Of a stretch of 64,000 nucleotides of DNA, positions 54,551-63,823 are shown in pieces. The stretch comes from Roseiarcus sp963717215 (GTDB taxonomy: Bacteria > Pseudomonadota > Alphaproteobacteria > Rhizobiales > Beijerinckiaceae), in contig CAVQVS010000005.1 of NCBI GenBank assembly GCA_963717215.1, positions 124,001-188,000 on the forward strand, given 5' to 3'. The notes under the pieces are model-generated. The model was given only the letters and a program-made list of their open reading frames with translations, searched no databases and was not told where the DNA came from. The position numbers and the translations under genes are program-made. How positions within the stretch are numbered: the first letter of the stretch is position 1; every line of letters begins with the position of its first letter.

Positions 54551-55405
54551 TCAAGCGGAGTCGATCGCGCCGGCGCGGGCGACGCGCTTCGAGTCCGCGA
54601 TCGGCTTCGCCATCAAGCGAAGAACTTCCTCCTCGGTCGCGACGCGATGAAAGCGCTCGAGAGCGCCGAGGCGCTCGAACGCTTCATGCAAGTAGGATCC
54701 GGGGGGCGGGCAAGCCCACAAATCGTAGCCGGTCCACGCGATCGCCTCGCTCCAGAGGTGTACGAAGCTCGCTCCGCGCACCGCGTTTGCGGCCCATTCA
54801 CGGTAGTCAGGCACGAACAGCTTCCAGAATTGCTCGGGTTCGATCGGATAGCAGACATGCGAGTCGAGGGCATGCCGGGTAAGGTTGTGCCTGGCGAGGA
54901 CGGGCGTCAGCAGGAAAGGGCCGATTGCCCCCCATCTCTGGTCGACATCGATCGCGGAATCCGCTGCGGCGATCAGTTCAGTCAGAGCCGGGCTCGCCGG
55001 CGGCAGCCTCAGCACCGCATTGTTGACGAGGCTCGTTCCGACCGCGTCGGCCTGCCGGCAGAACACGAAGCCGTCGCTGTCCAATGCCGGCTTGCTCAAG
55101 CACAGGATGTCGGTATCGATCCAGCAGAAGCCCGTCTGCCGCATCATCCGGTAGCGAAACATATCGGCGAAGTGGGCGAGCGAGGGTTTGCCGTTGGCGA
55201 TGAATCTGTGAGTGAGCGATTCATCCGGGCAGATCGTGCGCGCATCCGCGTGGCGGACCCCCGGAGGCAGCTCGAGATGCGGATCATAGGTGAAGACGAG
55301 CAGGCTTAGGCCGGCTTGCGGAAACGAGCTCAGGCACGCGTAGGCGAAGGGGTTGAGCCGTCCATGCCAGAAGGACGCGAATGCGCAATCGTCGACCAGG
55401 TTCAC
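54551..55405 (-). CDS. Glycosyltransferase with DXD motif
   Basis: A 284-residue sugar transferase of the capsular/Gly_transf_sug type. The metal-binding DXD is in GFCWIDTDILCL, and the upstream AHFADMFRYRMM (Asp and Arg) is the donor-binding helix typical of this fold. It is probably cytoplasmic and uses a nucleotide-sugar donor for surface polysaccharide or O-glycosylation. Its ATG overlaps the stop of the preceding methyltransferase gene by four bases, so they are coupled. It converges with the MFS gene nine bases away. Confidence 0.85.
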   Translation of the reverse strand: MNLVDDCAFASFWHGRLNPFAYACLSSFPQAGLSLLVFTYDPHLELPPGVRHADARTICPDESLTHRFIANGKPSLAHFADMFRYRMMRQTGFCWIDTDILCLSKPALDSDGFVFCRQADAVGTSLVNNAVLRLPPASPALTELIAAADSAIDVDQRWGAIGPFLLTPVLARHNLTRHALDSHVCYPIEPEQFWKLFVPDYREWAANAVRGASFVHLWSEAIAWTGYDLWACPPPGSYLHEAFERLGALERFHRVATEEEVLRLMAKPIADSKRVARAGAIDSA

Positions 55406-56128
55406 TCGATCCTCGCCAGCACGTTGCGGCCCGCTTCCTCCCAGTCGTCGTCGAACGTCTCGGTCGTCAAATCCCCGCGCGATAGGAATTCGCAGTAGAC
55501 GTCGAAGATCCAGCTCGCATGGACGTCATCGAGCAGAACATGCCGGCCGCGTTCGCCGCCGGCGATCTGAATGCAATTGCTCATGTCCGAGCGGCAGACG
55601 TCCTCGGTGTGGCCGCCGTCGACGTGAAAAATGTCGAAAGCAAGCTCGGCGCGGCGGCTGACCAGCCAAGGGAGAACTTCGCGCGAATCGCCGGTAAACA
55701 AGTGCACGCGCCCCGGAAACTCCCCCTTGAGGAAATCGACGCATTCGGCCGTATAGGCGTGCGACATGATGTCGACGCCATAATACTCGAGTCGCGGGTT
55801 CGATGACAGCGCCAGCAACGCGCTGTGGCCGGCGTTGACGCCGACTTCGAGCAACCGTTCCTTAAATCGCACCGCGCGCCATGCGTTGCGCCGAGCCGGA
55901 GCGAGTCCGCCCTCCGGAGGCTGGTCGACATAACGATCGTCAAGGTCGGCGTAGAAGATGTTGCCCTCCAAGCTTTCGCCGGACTGCTGAACGAGTTCTG
56001 CGATGCGCTTCAGACGCAGGCGGAACTGTTTTGGCGAAGACCTCGTCGAGAGTGTCGCGCTGTATTGAATAGTCTGGAATCTCATTCGGAGGGATAGGCT
56101 TCCCAGGAAGAAGCCTGCGGCCGTTCAT
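55402..56128 (-). CDS. Class I SAM methyltransferase (one frameshift)
   Basis: An enzyme of about 242 residues with motif I LLEVGVNAGHSALLAL, the acidic strand YGVDIM and the HVDGGHTEDVCRSDM then LLDDVHASW, typical of Methyltransf_24/FkbM-like sugar or lipid methylases. The N-terminal stretch (RRLLPGKPIPPNEIPDYSI..LDEVFAK) lies in another frame, joined by a one-base shift near 56030 at an AAAA run, so the start is 56128 rather than 56085. It is coupled to the downstream glycosyltransferase, which suggests joint work on a surface glycan. Confidence 0.77.
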
Positions 56129-56385
56129 CGTTGCGAAGCCTTCGTTGTTGACCGCTGCCTCGTGCTGGACCTCGGTCTTCCGCGCCTATGGCACAGTTTC
56201 GACCGTCAGTGGAATGGCGATGGCGAAGATTGCTTGTCCTGCCCAGGGGATTGTCCGCGGGAGTGGCTTGATTCTTGAATGAAGTCCTATATTCAAGGTC
56301 TGTATATCTCCCAACAGCAAGATTGGGAGCCCGCGCTCGGCTCGCAACCGTTGGGCGCGTTGCGAGCGAGCGGAGCGGCTGGGAA

Positions 56386-56940
56386 GTGCGGGGAAATCTG
56401 AGAATTGAAGGCTATGCGATTGCGTCCGCAGACGGGATGATCGCGGACGCGACTGGATATATGCCCAACTCGCTCAAATTCGAGGCCGATCAACGTTTCT
56501 TCATTGAGTCGCTTGATCGGGTGCAGGTAGTTTGCCACGGCCGTCTGTCGCACGAGGGCCATCCTGAATCGCACGCTCGTCGCCGCTTGATCCTTACCCG
56601 GCGAGTGCCGAGTCTTGCGCCCGATCCCGACAACCCGAACACTTGGCTCTGGAACCCTGCCGGTGCGACCTTGGATGAGGCGTGCGCCGCGGTCGGGTGC
56701 GGGGACGGCACATTGGCGATCGCCGGGGGAACCGACGTTTACAGCCTGTTTCTCACGATCGGCTATGACGTCTTTTATCTCGCGCGGGCCGAGCAGGTTC
56801 GCCTGCCCGGCGGAATGCCGGTCTTCGCGCAAGGCCGGACGGGTCGGTCGCCCGAAGAGGTTCTCCGCGAAGCCGGTTTGCAACCGGCGGAAGCGCGCCA
56901 GCTCGAACACGAGGTGTCTCTCGTCAAATGGAGCGCGTGA
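56386..56940 (+). CDS. RibD-C/dihydrofolate reductase-like protein
   Basis: A protein of about 184 residues with the RibD C-terminal (DHFR-like) fold: IEGYAIASADGMIADATGYMP at the start, then a nucleotide-binding CHGRLSHEGHPES and LAIAGGTDVYSLFLTIGYDVFYLARA, corresponding to the GG-loop region. It probably uses NAD(P)H to reduce an unknown substrate. The frame stays open to 56275, but the domain starts near 56395; GTG 56386 with GGGAA upstream is my choice and is uncertain. It stands alone. Confidence 0.72.
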   Translation: MRGNLRIEGYAIASADGMIADATGYMPNSLKFEADQRFFIESLDRVQVVCHGRLSHEGHPESHARRRLILTRRVPSLAPDPDNPNTWLWNPAGATLDEACAAVGCGDGTLAIAGGTDVYSLFLTIGYDVFYLARAEQVRLPGGMPVFAQGRTGRSPEEVLREAGLQPAEARQLEHEVSLVKWSA

Positions 56941-57128
56941 CTTCAGACGAACTGGCGCTGGCGCTCGGCCGTGGGCAGCGTCTTTTAGGGATTGCCGAGG
57001 GGCAGCTCCGACCGGGTCCCTTCAACTCGCCCATATTTGTCGGTAGGGAGCCGGCTTGAGCCAGGGGTCGGGCGGGCCTCCCGCCTTCGGCCGAACTCCC
57101 GCGCGTGCCTTCCGACAGCGATGCGCCT

Positions 57129-58944
57129 ATGAATGAGCGGATGACGACTGAGCCGACGAACCGCGCCGCGTCCATGGCGGCGCTGCTTCCGCTTGTCCGT
57201 TATGGAAGGCGCTATCTTGGTCGCGCGAGCGCGGCGCTCGCTGCGTTGACAATCTCCTCCGCGGCGACATTGGCCGTGCCGTTCGCGCTGCGTTCGATGA
57301 TCGATTTCGGCTTCTCGAAAGAGAGCGGCGGCGCGATCAACGTCTATTTTCTCGCCATGGGCGCCCTCGTCGTCGTTATCGCGCTGGCGGCCGCCACCCG
57401 ATATTATCTGGTGACCACGCTCGGCGAGCGGGTGGTCGCCGATCTGAGACGCGACGTGTTCGCGCATTTGTCGCGGTCTCGACGCCTCGTTCTACGACAG
57501 CGCGCGAACCGGTGAACTCGTGTCTCGTCTCACCGCCGACACGACGCAGATCAAGGCGGCTTTCGGCGCCTCGGCCTCGATCGCCTTGCGCAACCTCTTC
57601 ATGTTCATCGGCGCAACCGCGCTGATGATCTATACGAGCCCCAAACTATCGGCTCTGGTGCTGGTCGCGATACCCGTCATCGCTGCGCCGCTGATCGCCT
57701 CGGGCCGCGTGGTGCGCCGCCGGTCGAGGCGGGCTCAGGATACGCTCGCCGAGGCGACCGCGTTCGCTTCGGAAAGCCTCGGCGCCGTCGCGCACCATGC
57801 AGGCCTTCGGCGCCGAGGGCGTCAGTCAGGCGCGTTTCGGCGAGGAGATCGAAAGCGCCTATGGCGCGGCGCGCGACGCGGCCGCCACCCGTTCCCTCCT
57901 CATCGCGATTGCGGTTTCGCTGGCTTTCTGCAGCGTCGTGTTCGTTCTCTGGCTCGGCGCGCGCGACGTGCTCGCAGGGCGGATGAGCGGCGGACTTTTG
58001 TCGCAATTCGTGCTGTTCGCCGTGCTTGGCGCGACTTCGCTCGGCGAATTGTCGCAAGTGTGGAACGAGGTTTCCGCCGCGGCCGGTTCGGCCGGCCGGA
58101 TCGCCGAGCTTCTCGCCGTCAAGCCGCGCATCGTCGCGCCGGCGAAACCCACGCGCATGCCTTCGCCGTCGCGCGGCGCGATCGAGTTCAGGCGTGTCGG
58201 CTTTCTCGTATTCGAGCGCGCCCGACGTTCATGTTCTGGAAGACCTCAGTTTCTCGATCATGCCCGGCGAGCGGGTCGCGATCGTCGGCCCCTCCGGGGC
58301 CGGCAAATCGACCATATTCCAGCTCATCATGCGCTTTTACGACGCCCGACGAGGGCCAGGTCCTCGTCGATGGCGTCGACGTCAAGGCGGTCGATCCGAA
58401 GGATCTGCGCGAGCGCATCGCGCCGGTCCAGCAGGAGGCTGCGATCTTCGGCGCGACGGTCGCCGAGAACATCGCCTATGGTCGCGCCGAGGCGAGCGAG
58501 TTCGCGATCGAAGAAGCGGCGCGGCGGGCGGCGGCGGACGGGTTTGTCCGGGAGCTTGGGCTGGGCTACGCGACGAAGCTCGGCGAGCGCGGCGTGACGC
58601 TGTCCGGGGGGCAGAGGCAAAGGCTCGCGATCGCGCGGGCTATCCTCAAGGACTCGCCGATCCTGCTGCTCGACGAAGCGACCTCCGCCCTCGACGCGCA
58701 GAACGAGGCGCTGGTGCAAAGCGCGCTCGACGATGTGATGACCGGCCGCACGACGCTGGTGATCGCGCATCGGCTTGCGACCGTGCTGAAGGCCGACCGG
58801 ATTCTGGTCATGGATGCGGGTCGCATCGTCGAGGAGGGCGATCACGCCTCGCTGGTCGCCCGAAACGGCGTCTATGCGCGTCTGGCGCGGCTGCAATTCG
58901 AATCCGGCGCGGCCGCGCTCAGCGAAGCGAATGCGGCGAGCTAG
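57129..58944 (+). CDS. MsbA/LagD-type ABC exporter, four frameshifts
   Basis: A half-size ABC exporter of about 605 residues. Membrane domain: helices from YLGRASAALAALTISSAATLAVPFALR through LFMFIGATALMIYTSPKLSALVLVAIPVI and ATRSLLIAIAVSLAFCSVVFVLWLGARDVL. ATPase: Walker A IVGPSGAGKST, Q-loop PVQQEAAIFGATVAENIAYG, signature LSGGQRQRLAIARAIL, Walker B ILLLDEATSALD, H-loop VIAHRLATV. Shifts near 57478, 57795, 58208 and 58347 are each consistent with a one-base insertion. It likely flips lipids or exports hydrophobic molecules as a homodimer. The start (57129, alternative GTG 57105) is uncertain. Confidence 0.88.
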
Positions 58945-59061
58945 CGCGGCTTCATTTTTGCGGTCGACGGCCATTCCAATTATGGTAGAGGTCTCCCGCC
59001 CGCGCCTTGCCGCGATGGCGTTCGAAGGCGCCCCGACTTGGCGCGCTACCTTTAGGCGAAG

Positions 59062-60019
59062 CTGAGTGACCGTTCGATCGACAACATTTGCGCGCGAGAG
59101 CCGCGTCCGCAACCCCGGCGCCCTGCGGGGGCATGGGACGGGGTTCTCGATCATCTTGTCCTGCTCAAGCCCCGGGTCATGTCGCTCGTCGTCTTCACCG
59201 GCGCGGTCGGCTTTGCACTTGCGCCGGCGCCGATGGACTGGATGAAGCTTCTCACGACGCTTTCGGCGATGGCCGGAGGGGCAGGGGCCTGCGGCGCGCT
59301 CAACATGTGGTGGGACGCCGACATCGACGCCAATATGGCGCGGACGGCGATGCGCCCGATTCCGCGCGGCGTCGTGCCTCCGCTGCAGGCGCTGGCGATC
59401 GGAATTCTGCTCTCGGTCGTCTCGGTGGCCGCGCTTGCGATCAAGGTCAATGTGTTGGCGGCTGCGCTGCTGGTGCTGACCATCGCCATTTACATTCCGC
59501 TCTACACCATGGTTCTCAAGCGCTCGACGCCCATGAACATCGTCATCGGCGGCGCCGCGGGAGCGCTGCCGCCCTTGATCGGCTGGGCCGCCGCGGTGAA
59601 CAGCGTTTCGGCCGGCCCGATCGCGATGTTCCTCATCATCTTCTTATGGACGCCGCCCCATTTCTGGGCGCTGGCTTTGTGCCGCAGCGGCGACTACGAG
59701 CGGGTCGGGGTGCCGATGCTGCCCAATGTCGTCGGCCCGGTTAAGACCTGTCGGCAGATCGTCGCCTATTCAATTCTGCTCGTTCTCAGCGTCGCTTGGA
59801 CCGATGCTGATCCCGGGCGTCGGCCTCCTCTACGGCGCTGTCGCCGTTGCGGCGAGCGCGGGATTCCTTTGGCGCGCATTCGCCCTTTACCGCCTGCGCG
59901 ATGGCGAGGAATCGGCCCGGCGCAAGGCGGCGATGGGCCTGTTCGGCTTCTCGATTCTCTACTTGTTCGTCCTGTTCGCGGCGATGCTCGCCGAGGTCAT
60001 GCTGCGCGGACGCGTTTAA
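59062..60019 (+). CDS. ctaB: Protoheme IX farnesyltransferase (heme O synthase; one frameshift)
   Basis: A UbiA-type membrane enzyme of about 319 residues that transfers farnesyl to heme B to make heme O for terminal oxidases. Motifs: LLKPRVMSLVVFTGAVG, the metal-binding NMWWDADIDANMARTAMRPIP, YTMVLKRSTPMNIVIGGAAGALPPLIGWA, and HFWALAL. A one-base shift near 59810 joins it to LGPMLIPGV-like LIPGVGLLYGAVAVAASAGF and the C-terminal helices. The N-terminus reads LSDRSIDN in the correct frame from CTG 59062; no ATG, GTG or TTG is available before MSLVV (59179), so a CTG start or an altered ATG is implied. COX15, acting next in the pathway, is nearby. Confidence 0.88.
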
Positions 60020-60090
60020 ACCTGGCGGCTCAAATGCGGCTCTCGCCTGAAGGCGAAGCCGGAACTCGAGCGCCGCCCAACGAAGTCAAC

Positions 60091-60207
60091 ATGGCAGACC
60101 TTGACCCGAATGTAAGGCGACGCAACTGGATCGTGCTGGTCGTCCTCGTCGCTGTGGCCGCGGCGGTGTATTTCAGCTTCGTGCTCAGGATGATGAGGCA
60201 CGGTTGA
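60091..60207 (+). CDS. Small CoxF-like membrane protein
   Basis: A 38-residue protein: MADLDPNVRRRNWIVLV opens a single membrane helix (about 13-33) after a basic segment, ending MMRHG. It lies 71 bases after ctaB and six before the DUF420 start. Similar tiny proteins sit beside ctaB in many alphaproteobacterial oxidase operons (often labelled CoxF). The overall context supports it, but length makes it uncertain. Confidence 0.62.
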   Translation: MADLDPNVRRRNWIVLVVLVAVAAAVYFSFVLRMMRHG

Positions 60208-60212
60208 GCGCC

Positions 60213-60647
60213 ATGAACGTCATTCATGAACTGCCGCATGTGCTCGCAATCATCAATGCGGCGACCATCGTCGTTCTGTTGCGCGCTTACAGCCGCATCC
60301 GCGCCCGCGATCGCGAGGGACACCGGCGAACGATGTTCGTCGCCATCGGCCTCGGCGTCGCGTTTCTCGCGGTCTATCTTGTCTATCACGCGTTCGCGGG
60401 GCTGGCGAAATTTGGCGGCTATGGCGCGATCCGGCCGATCTATTTCACGTTGCTCGCGATTCACGTGTTTATGGCTTTCGTGGTCGCGGTTCTCGTGCCG
60501 GTGACCTTCTACAACGCGCTCAGACAGCGGTTCGCTACGCACAAAAAATTTGCGCGCTTCACGTTCCCGGCGTGGCTCTTTGTCGCGGTCTCCGGCCTCG
60601 TCGTCTACGTGATGGCGGTCCACCTCTATCCGATGAGCGACAGTTGA
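60213..60647 (+). CDS. DUF420 membrane protein
   Basis: A 144-residue four-helix membrane protein with conserved His residues in HELPHVLA, YLVYHAF and AIHVFMAFVVA, and a C-terminal FPAWLFVAVSGLVVYVM. DUF420 proteins occur almost only in cytochrome oxidase assembly clusters, and a role in copper or heme delivery has been suggested. ATG 60213 is used; it is close to the stop of the small protein and near-coupled. The oxidase-like gene follows after seven bases. Confidence 0.87.
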   Translation: MNVIHELPHVLAIINAATIVVLLRAYSRIRARDREGHRRTMFVAIGLGVAFLAVYLVYHAFAGLAKFGGYGAIRPIYFTLLAIHVFMAFVVAVLVPVTFYNALRQRFATHKKFARFTFPAWLFVAVSGLVVYVMAVHLYPMSDS

Positions 60648-60654
60648 CCGTTCC

Positions 60655-62062
60655 ATGACCCAAACGGCGCAAACCGTCCCTTCCCTCAATCGCGCGCGAT
60701 CCGTCGCCGGCGTGAAGAGCGCGGTCCAGCGCGAGCTTGTCGGCTGGGCGTGGCTCGCCGTCGGCGCGCTCGCGGTCGCTGGCGTGTTTGCGCTTCTGCT
60801 CGCGCTGTCGCGTATTCCGGGCATGGAGAAGACGCCGTTCTGGCCGATCGACTTCTTCTACAAGGGCCTCGTCATCCACGTCGTGTTCTCGCTCGTGATC
60901 TGGCTGCAAGGGGTTTTCGCCTTCCTGGTCAGCGTCGCGACGCTGAAGCTCGCCGGCGACGACGTGCGCGCGGCGCCGCTCGGGCGGATCGGGCAGGGCG
61001 CCGTCCTCCTCGCCTTTCCCTGCCTGTTCGCGCCGGCCTTCCTCGAGGCGACACAGCCCGCGCTCACCAATTACATCCCGATCATTCGCCATCCGGCCTA
61101 TGACGTCGGCCTGATTGTGCTGGCGTTGGGCGCGCTTGCGCCGGTCATTCGTCTATTACTCAATCTGCCCGGACGGCTCGCTTCCGCGCCGCCGTTTGCC
61201 GTCGCGATGGCGCTGGGCGGCTTCGTCTACGTTCTCGCGTTGGTCTGTTTTGGCGTCGCCACGACGCTGCTCGCGCATGCCGGCGAACTGGCCTCGCGCG
61301 AGGAATTGTTCTGGGGCGGCGGTCACGTCCTGCAATTCGTCTACGCCGCGCTGATGGTGACGAACTGGTGGCTCCTGGCGCGCATGAGCTTAGGAGAACA
61401 GGCGGTCGATAACCGCATGTTCCTCGCCTCTGTCGGCCTCATCGCGCTGATCGCCATCGCCGCGCCCGTATTCTATGCGATCTTCGCTCCTTTCTCGGAC
61501 CCTCAGCGCGAGGCGTTCCGGTTTTTGCAGTTCGGGATCGCCGCGCCGACGCTGATCTTCGCTGTTTCGCTCGTCACCCGCGCGCTTCGCTTAGCCCATC
61601 CCTGGCCCTGGCGTGATCCGGCCTTCTTCGCCCTTGCGACGTCGCTCGCGCTATTCGCACTCGGCGGCGTCGATGGGATTCCTGATCGACGGCTCCGACA
61701 CCCGCACGCCCGCGCATTATCACGCGGTGATCACGGCGGTCAGCGTGTCGAGCGCGGGCATGCTGCTCACTTACGGTCTCAAGGAATTGGGCAAGCCGGC
61801 TGCGTCGCCGCGCGCGACGCGCATCCTCATCGGCCTCTACGGCGGCGGTCAGTTCGTCGCCTCGATCGCGATGTTCGTCGCCGGCGGCTACGGCGCCTTG
61901 CGCAAAACCCCGTCGGGCGCCGGATCGCTCGACACCGTCGCCGCCGCCGGCATGGCGGTGCATGGCGTCGCATCGATCTTCACCATTCTGGGCGGCGCGG
62001 CCTTCGTGATCGTCGCCATCCGCGCGTTGTGGCGGCAAGGTCCGGCGCGCTCACCTGCTTGA
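60655..62062 (+). CDS. Heme-copper oxidase subunit I-like membrane protein (one frameshift)
   Basis: A membrane protein of about 469 residues and some 12 helices. It resembles a short cbb3/NorB-type subunit I: His in KGLVIHVVFSLVIW (heme-ligand position of helix 2), GGGHVLQFVYAALM (helix 6 position), and TPAHYHAVITA (HxH, helix 10 position). The His pair expected in helix 7 is missing, so copper binding is doubtful. A one-base shift near 61672 joins the two halves. It follows DUF420 and converges with COX15, so it is probably an oxidase-assembly or paralogous protein rather than a catalytic subunit. Confidence 0.75.
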
Positions 62063-62067
62063 CCGAG

Positions 62068-63132
62068 CTACCCTGCTTGCTCCAGCTCCGTCGCCCTTAG
62101 ATGGACGACTGCAAGGCCGAAGAGGACGAGCGCGAGCGCCTGATGGGGCAACGCAAGCTCGATCGGAACGGCGGCGAGCAGCGTGGCGATGCCGAGCGCG
62201 ACCTGAATTAGAGCCACCCCTGCGACAACGATAGCGCGGCTCGCGAGGGGTGAGGCTGGCGCAAGTCGCAGCGCGGCGATCGCTTGAACAATCGCGAAGG
62301 CGACAACTGCGTAAGCGATCATCCGGTGGTCGAACTGCGCCGTCGCCGCATCGCCGAATATCGCTTGCAGCGCGTTCGGGCGGAACGCCTCGCCCGGAAC
62401 GAGGGTCGATCCCATCAATGGCCAGGTGTTGTAGATGAGGCCCGCACGCAAGCCCGCGACCAGCGCGCCGAGGCCAAGCTGACAGAAGACGAGCGTCGTG
62501 AAGATCCAGGCCGAAATCGCAAAGCCGCGCGGCGCCGTTTTCGACCTTGGCTGGTCGCCGAGTCCGACGGCGGCGTAGATCAGCGCGCCGAACGTCGCCG
62601 CGGCGATCAGAAGATGCAGCGCCAATCGCTCTTGCGCGACTTCGGTTCGCTCGCTCAGGCCCGAGTTCACCATCCACCAGCCGACGATCGGCTCAAGCGC
62701 GAGCAAGCCCGTCGCGACCGCGACCTGCCCTCCGAGCGCGCCTCTAAGCTGGCCCCGCCACCAGAACCACAAGGCGGGAAGAATGAACGCCCCGCCAACG
62801 ACGCGAGCCAGCAGGCGATGCGCCCATTCCCACCAGAAGATGGCCTTGAATCCGTCGATCGTCATGTCCGGATTGAGCGCAGCGTATTGCGGGATCTGCT
62901 TGTAGCGGTCGAACTCCGACTGCCACTCCGCGCCGCTCAGCGGCGGAAGCACCCCGGTGAGCGGCTTCCATTGCGTGATCGAGAGGCCGGATTCGGTGAG
63001 CCGGGTCGCGCCGCCGACCAGCACCATGAGAAAGATAAGGCCCGCTACGGCGATGAGCCAGAAACGAACAGCCCGGCGATCGTCAAAGCTCGCGGTTTGG
63101 ACGGCGGCGGGGGCGGCGTGGGTTATGGTCAT
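62068..63132 (-). CDS. ctaA: Heme A synthase (COX15/CtaA type 2)
   Basis: A 354-residue membrane enzyme that oxidises the C8 methyl of heme O to the formyl of heme A. Eight helices with four conserved His: WEWAHRLLARV, QERLALHLLIA, TAQFDHRMIAY and ALPHQALALVL; the opening GGATRLTESGLSITQWKPLTG is diagnostic for the type 2 enzyme of alphaproteobacteria. The ATG at 63132 is used instead of a longer open frame, because MTITHAAP leads directly into the first helix, although the ribosome site is weak. It converges with the oxidase-like gene six bases away. The enzyme acts after CtaB, encoded about 2 kb away. Confidence 0.94.
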   Translation of the reverse strand: MTITHAAPAAVQTASFDDRRAVRFWLIAVAGLIFLMVLVGGATRLTESGLSITQWKPLTGVLPPLSGAEWQSEFDRYKQIPQYAALNPDMTIDGFKAIFWWEWAHRLLARVVGGAFILPALWFWWRGQLRGALGGQVAVATGLLALEPIVGWWMVNSGLSERTEVAQERLALHLLIAAATFGALIYAAVGLGDQPRSKTAPRGFAISAWIFTTLVFCQLGLGALVAGLRAGLIYNTWPLMGSTLVPGEAFRPNALQAIFGDAATAQFDHRMIAYAVVAFAIVQAIAALRLAPASPLASRAIVVAGVALIQVALGIATLLAAVPIELALPHQALALVLFGLAVVHLRATELEQAG

Positions 63133-63823
63133 GGGGATGCGAAAGGCTTGTTTCTGGAACGGCTTCAGCGCGGAGTTGAAGCCTCGCTTTTGTCCCAAAC
63201 ATGTCGAAGGCGCAATGCGGCCCAAGAACCGGGGTCGGTTAGAGTAGGATATGCTGCTGTCGAACTGCCGCATGCGAAGACGTGCAGGCGTCCCGCGCGA
63301 TTTTTTCGGCGAAAGGTGATTGGCAAAAACGGAAGTCTGTGTTATGAGTTTTCAACTGGCAGAATTGTAGGCGGCAATGGCTGGAGAGAGAGCGAGCCTG
63401 CGGAACCGGCGATGAGCGCCAAGACTTGGGGATGGGACATTTTTTATTAACATTCATCGTAACCCATTGAAAAAACTCGATCCGGAGACCTAAACGCTAG
63501 TAAACGCCACCTATTTTCCTAGCGCTTACTCGCGTTATTGACGCTTATTGGCTTTTACTGCGGCTTGTTCGAACGGACTCGCCTCGCGCAGTCCAGCGAG
63601 CGCCGGGTCGGTTGGCGCAGAAAGCCCGGAGGATCACGCAGGTGTGAAGATGGCAAGTCATAGGATCGAGGATTGCGAGGTCTAGGGCCGCACAAAAAAG
63701 CGCCGCAGGAAATCGTTGGGCCTTGCTGGCGGCGCATTGCCGCATTGCTGCAAAAACAATTGCTGTTCTGTCCACGCTGTGTCATGAGCGCGCGTCCCCA
63801 ACAACCTGTCGCCTAGGAATGCG
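63133..63823. other. 690-base region before the DUF6481 gene
   Basis: No supported gene. It contains a promoter-like pair (see 63320-63348), a T-rich stretch at 63440-63448, and a possible third, short copy of the dispersed repeat's end (63460-63487, opposite orientation, TAACCCATTG and CTCGAT). AT-rich spacing of CTAGCG- and TAAACGC-type motifs continues to about 63560. Confidence 0.4.
63320..63348 (+). promoter_or_regulatory. Promoter-like -35/-10 pair
   Basis: TTGGCA (63320-63325), 17 bases, then TATGAG (63343-63348): good sigma-70-type spacing. No coding start follows closely; a T-rich run at 63440-63448 would end a transcript of about 90 bases. It could serve a small RNA or the leader of DUF6481. 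Confidence 0.35.

Noticed and set aside
20370..62062. Programmed +1 frameshifting as the cause of the split genes
   Set aside because: The breaks occur at unrelated sequences in unrelated genes, several per gene in some, and no common slippery site is visible.
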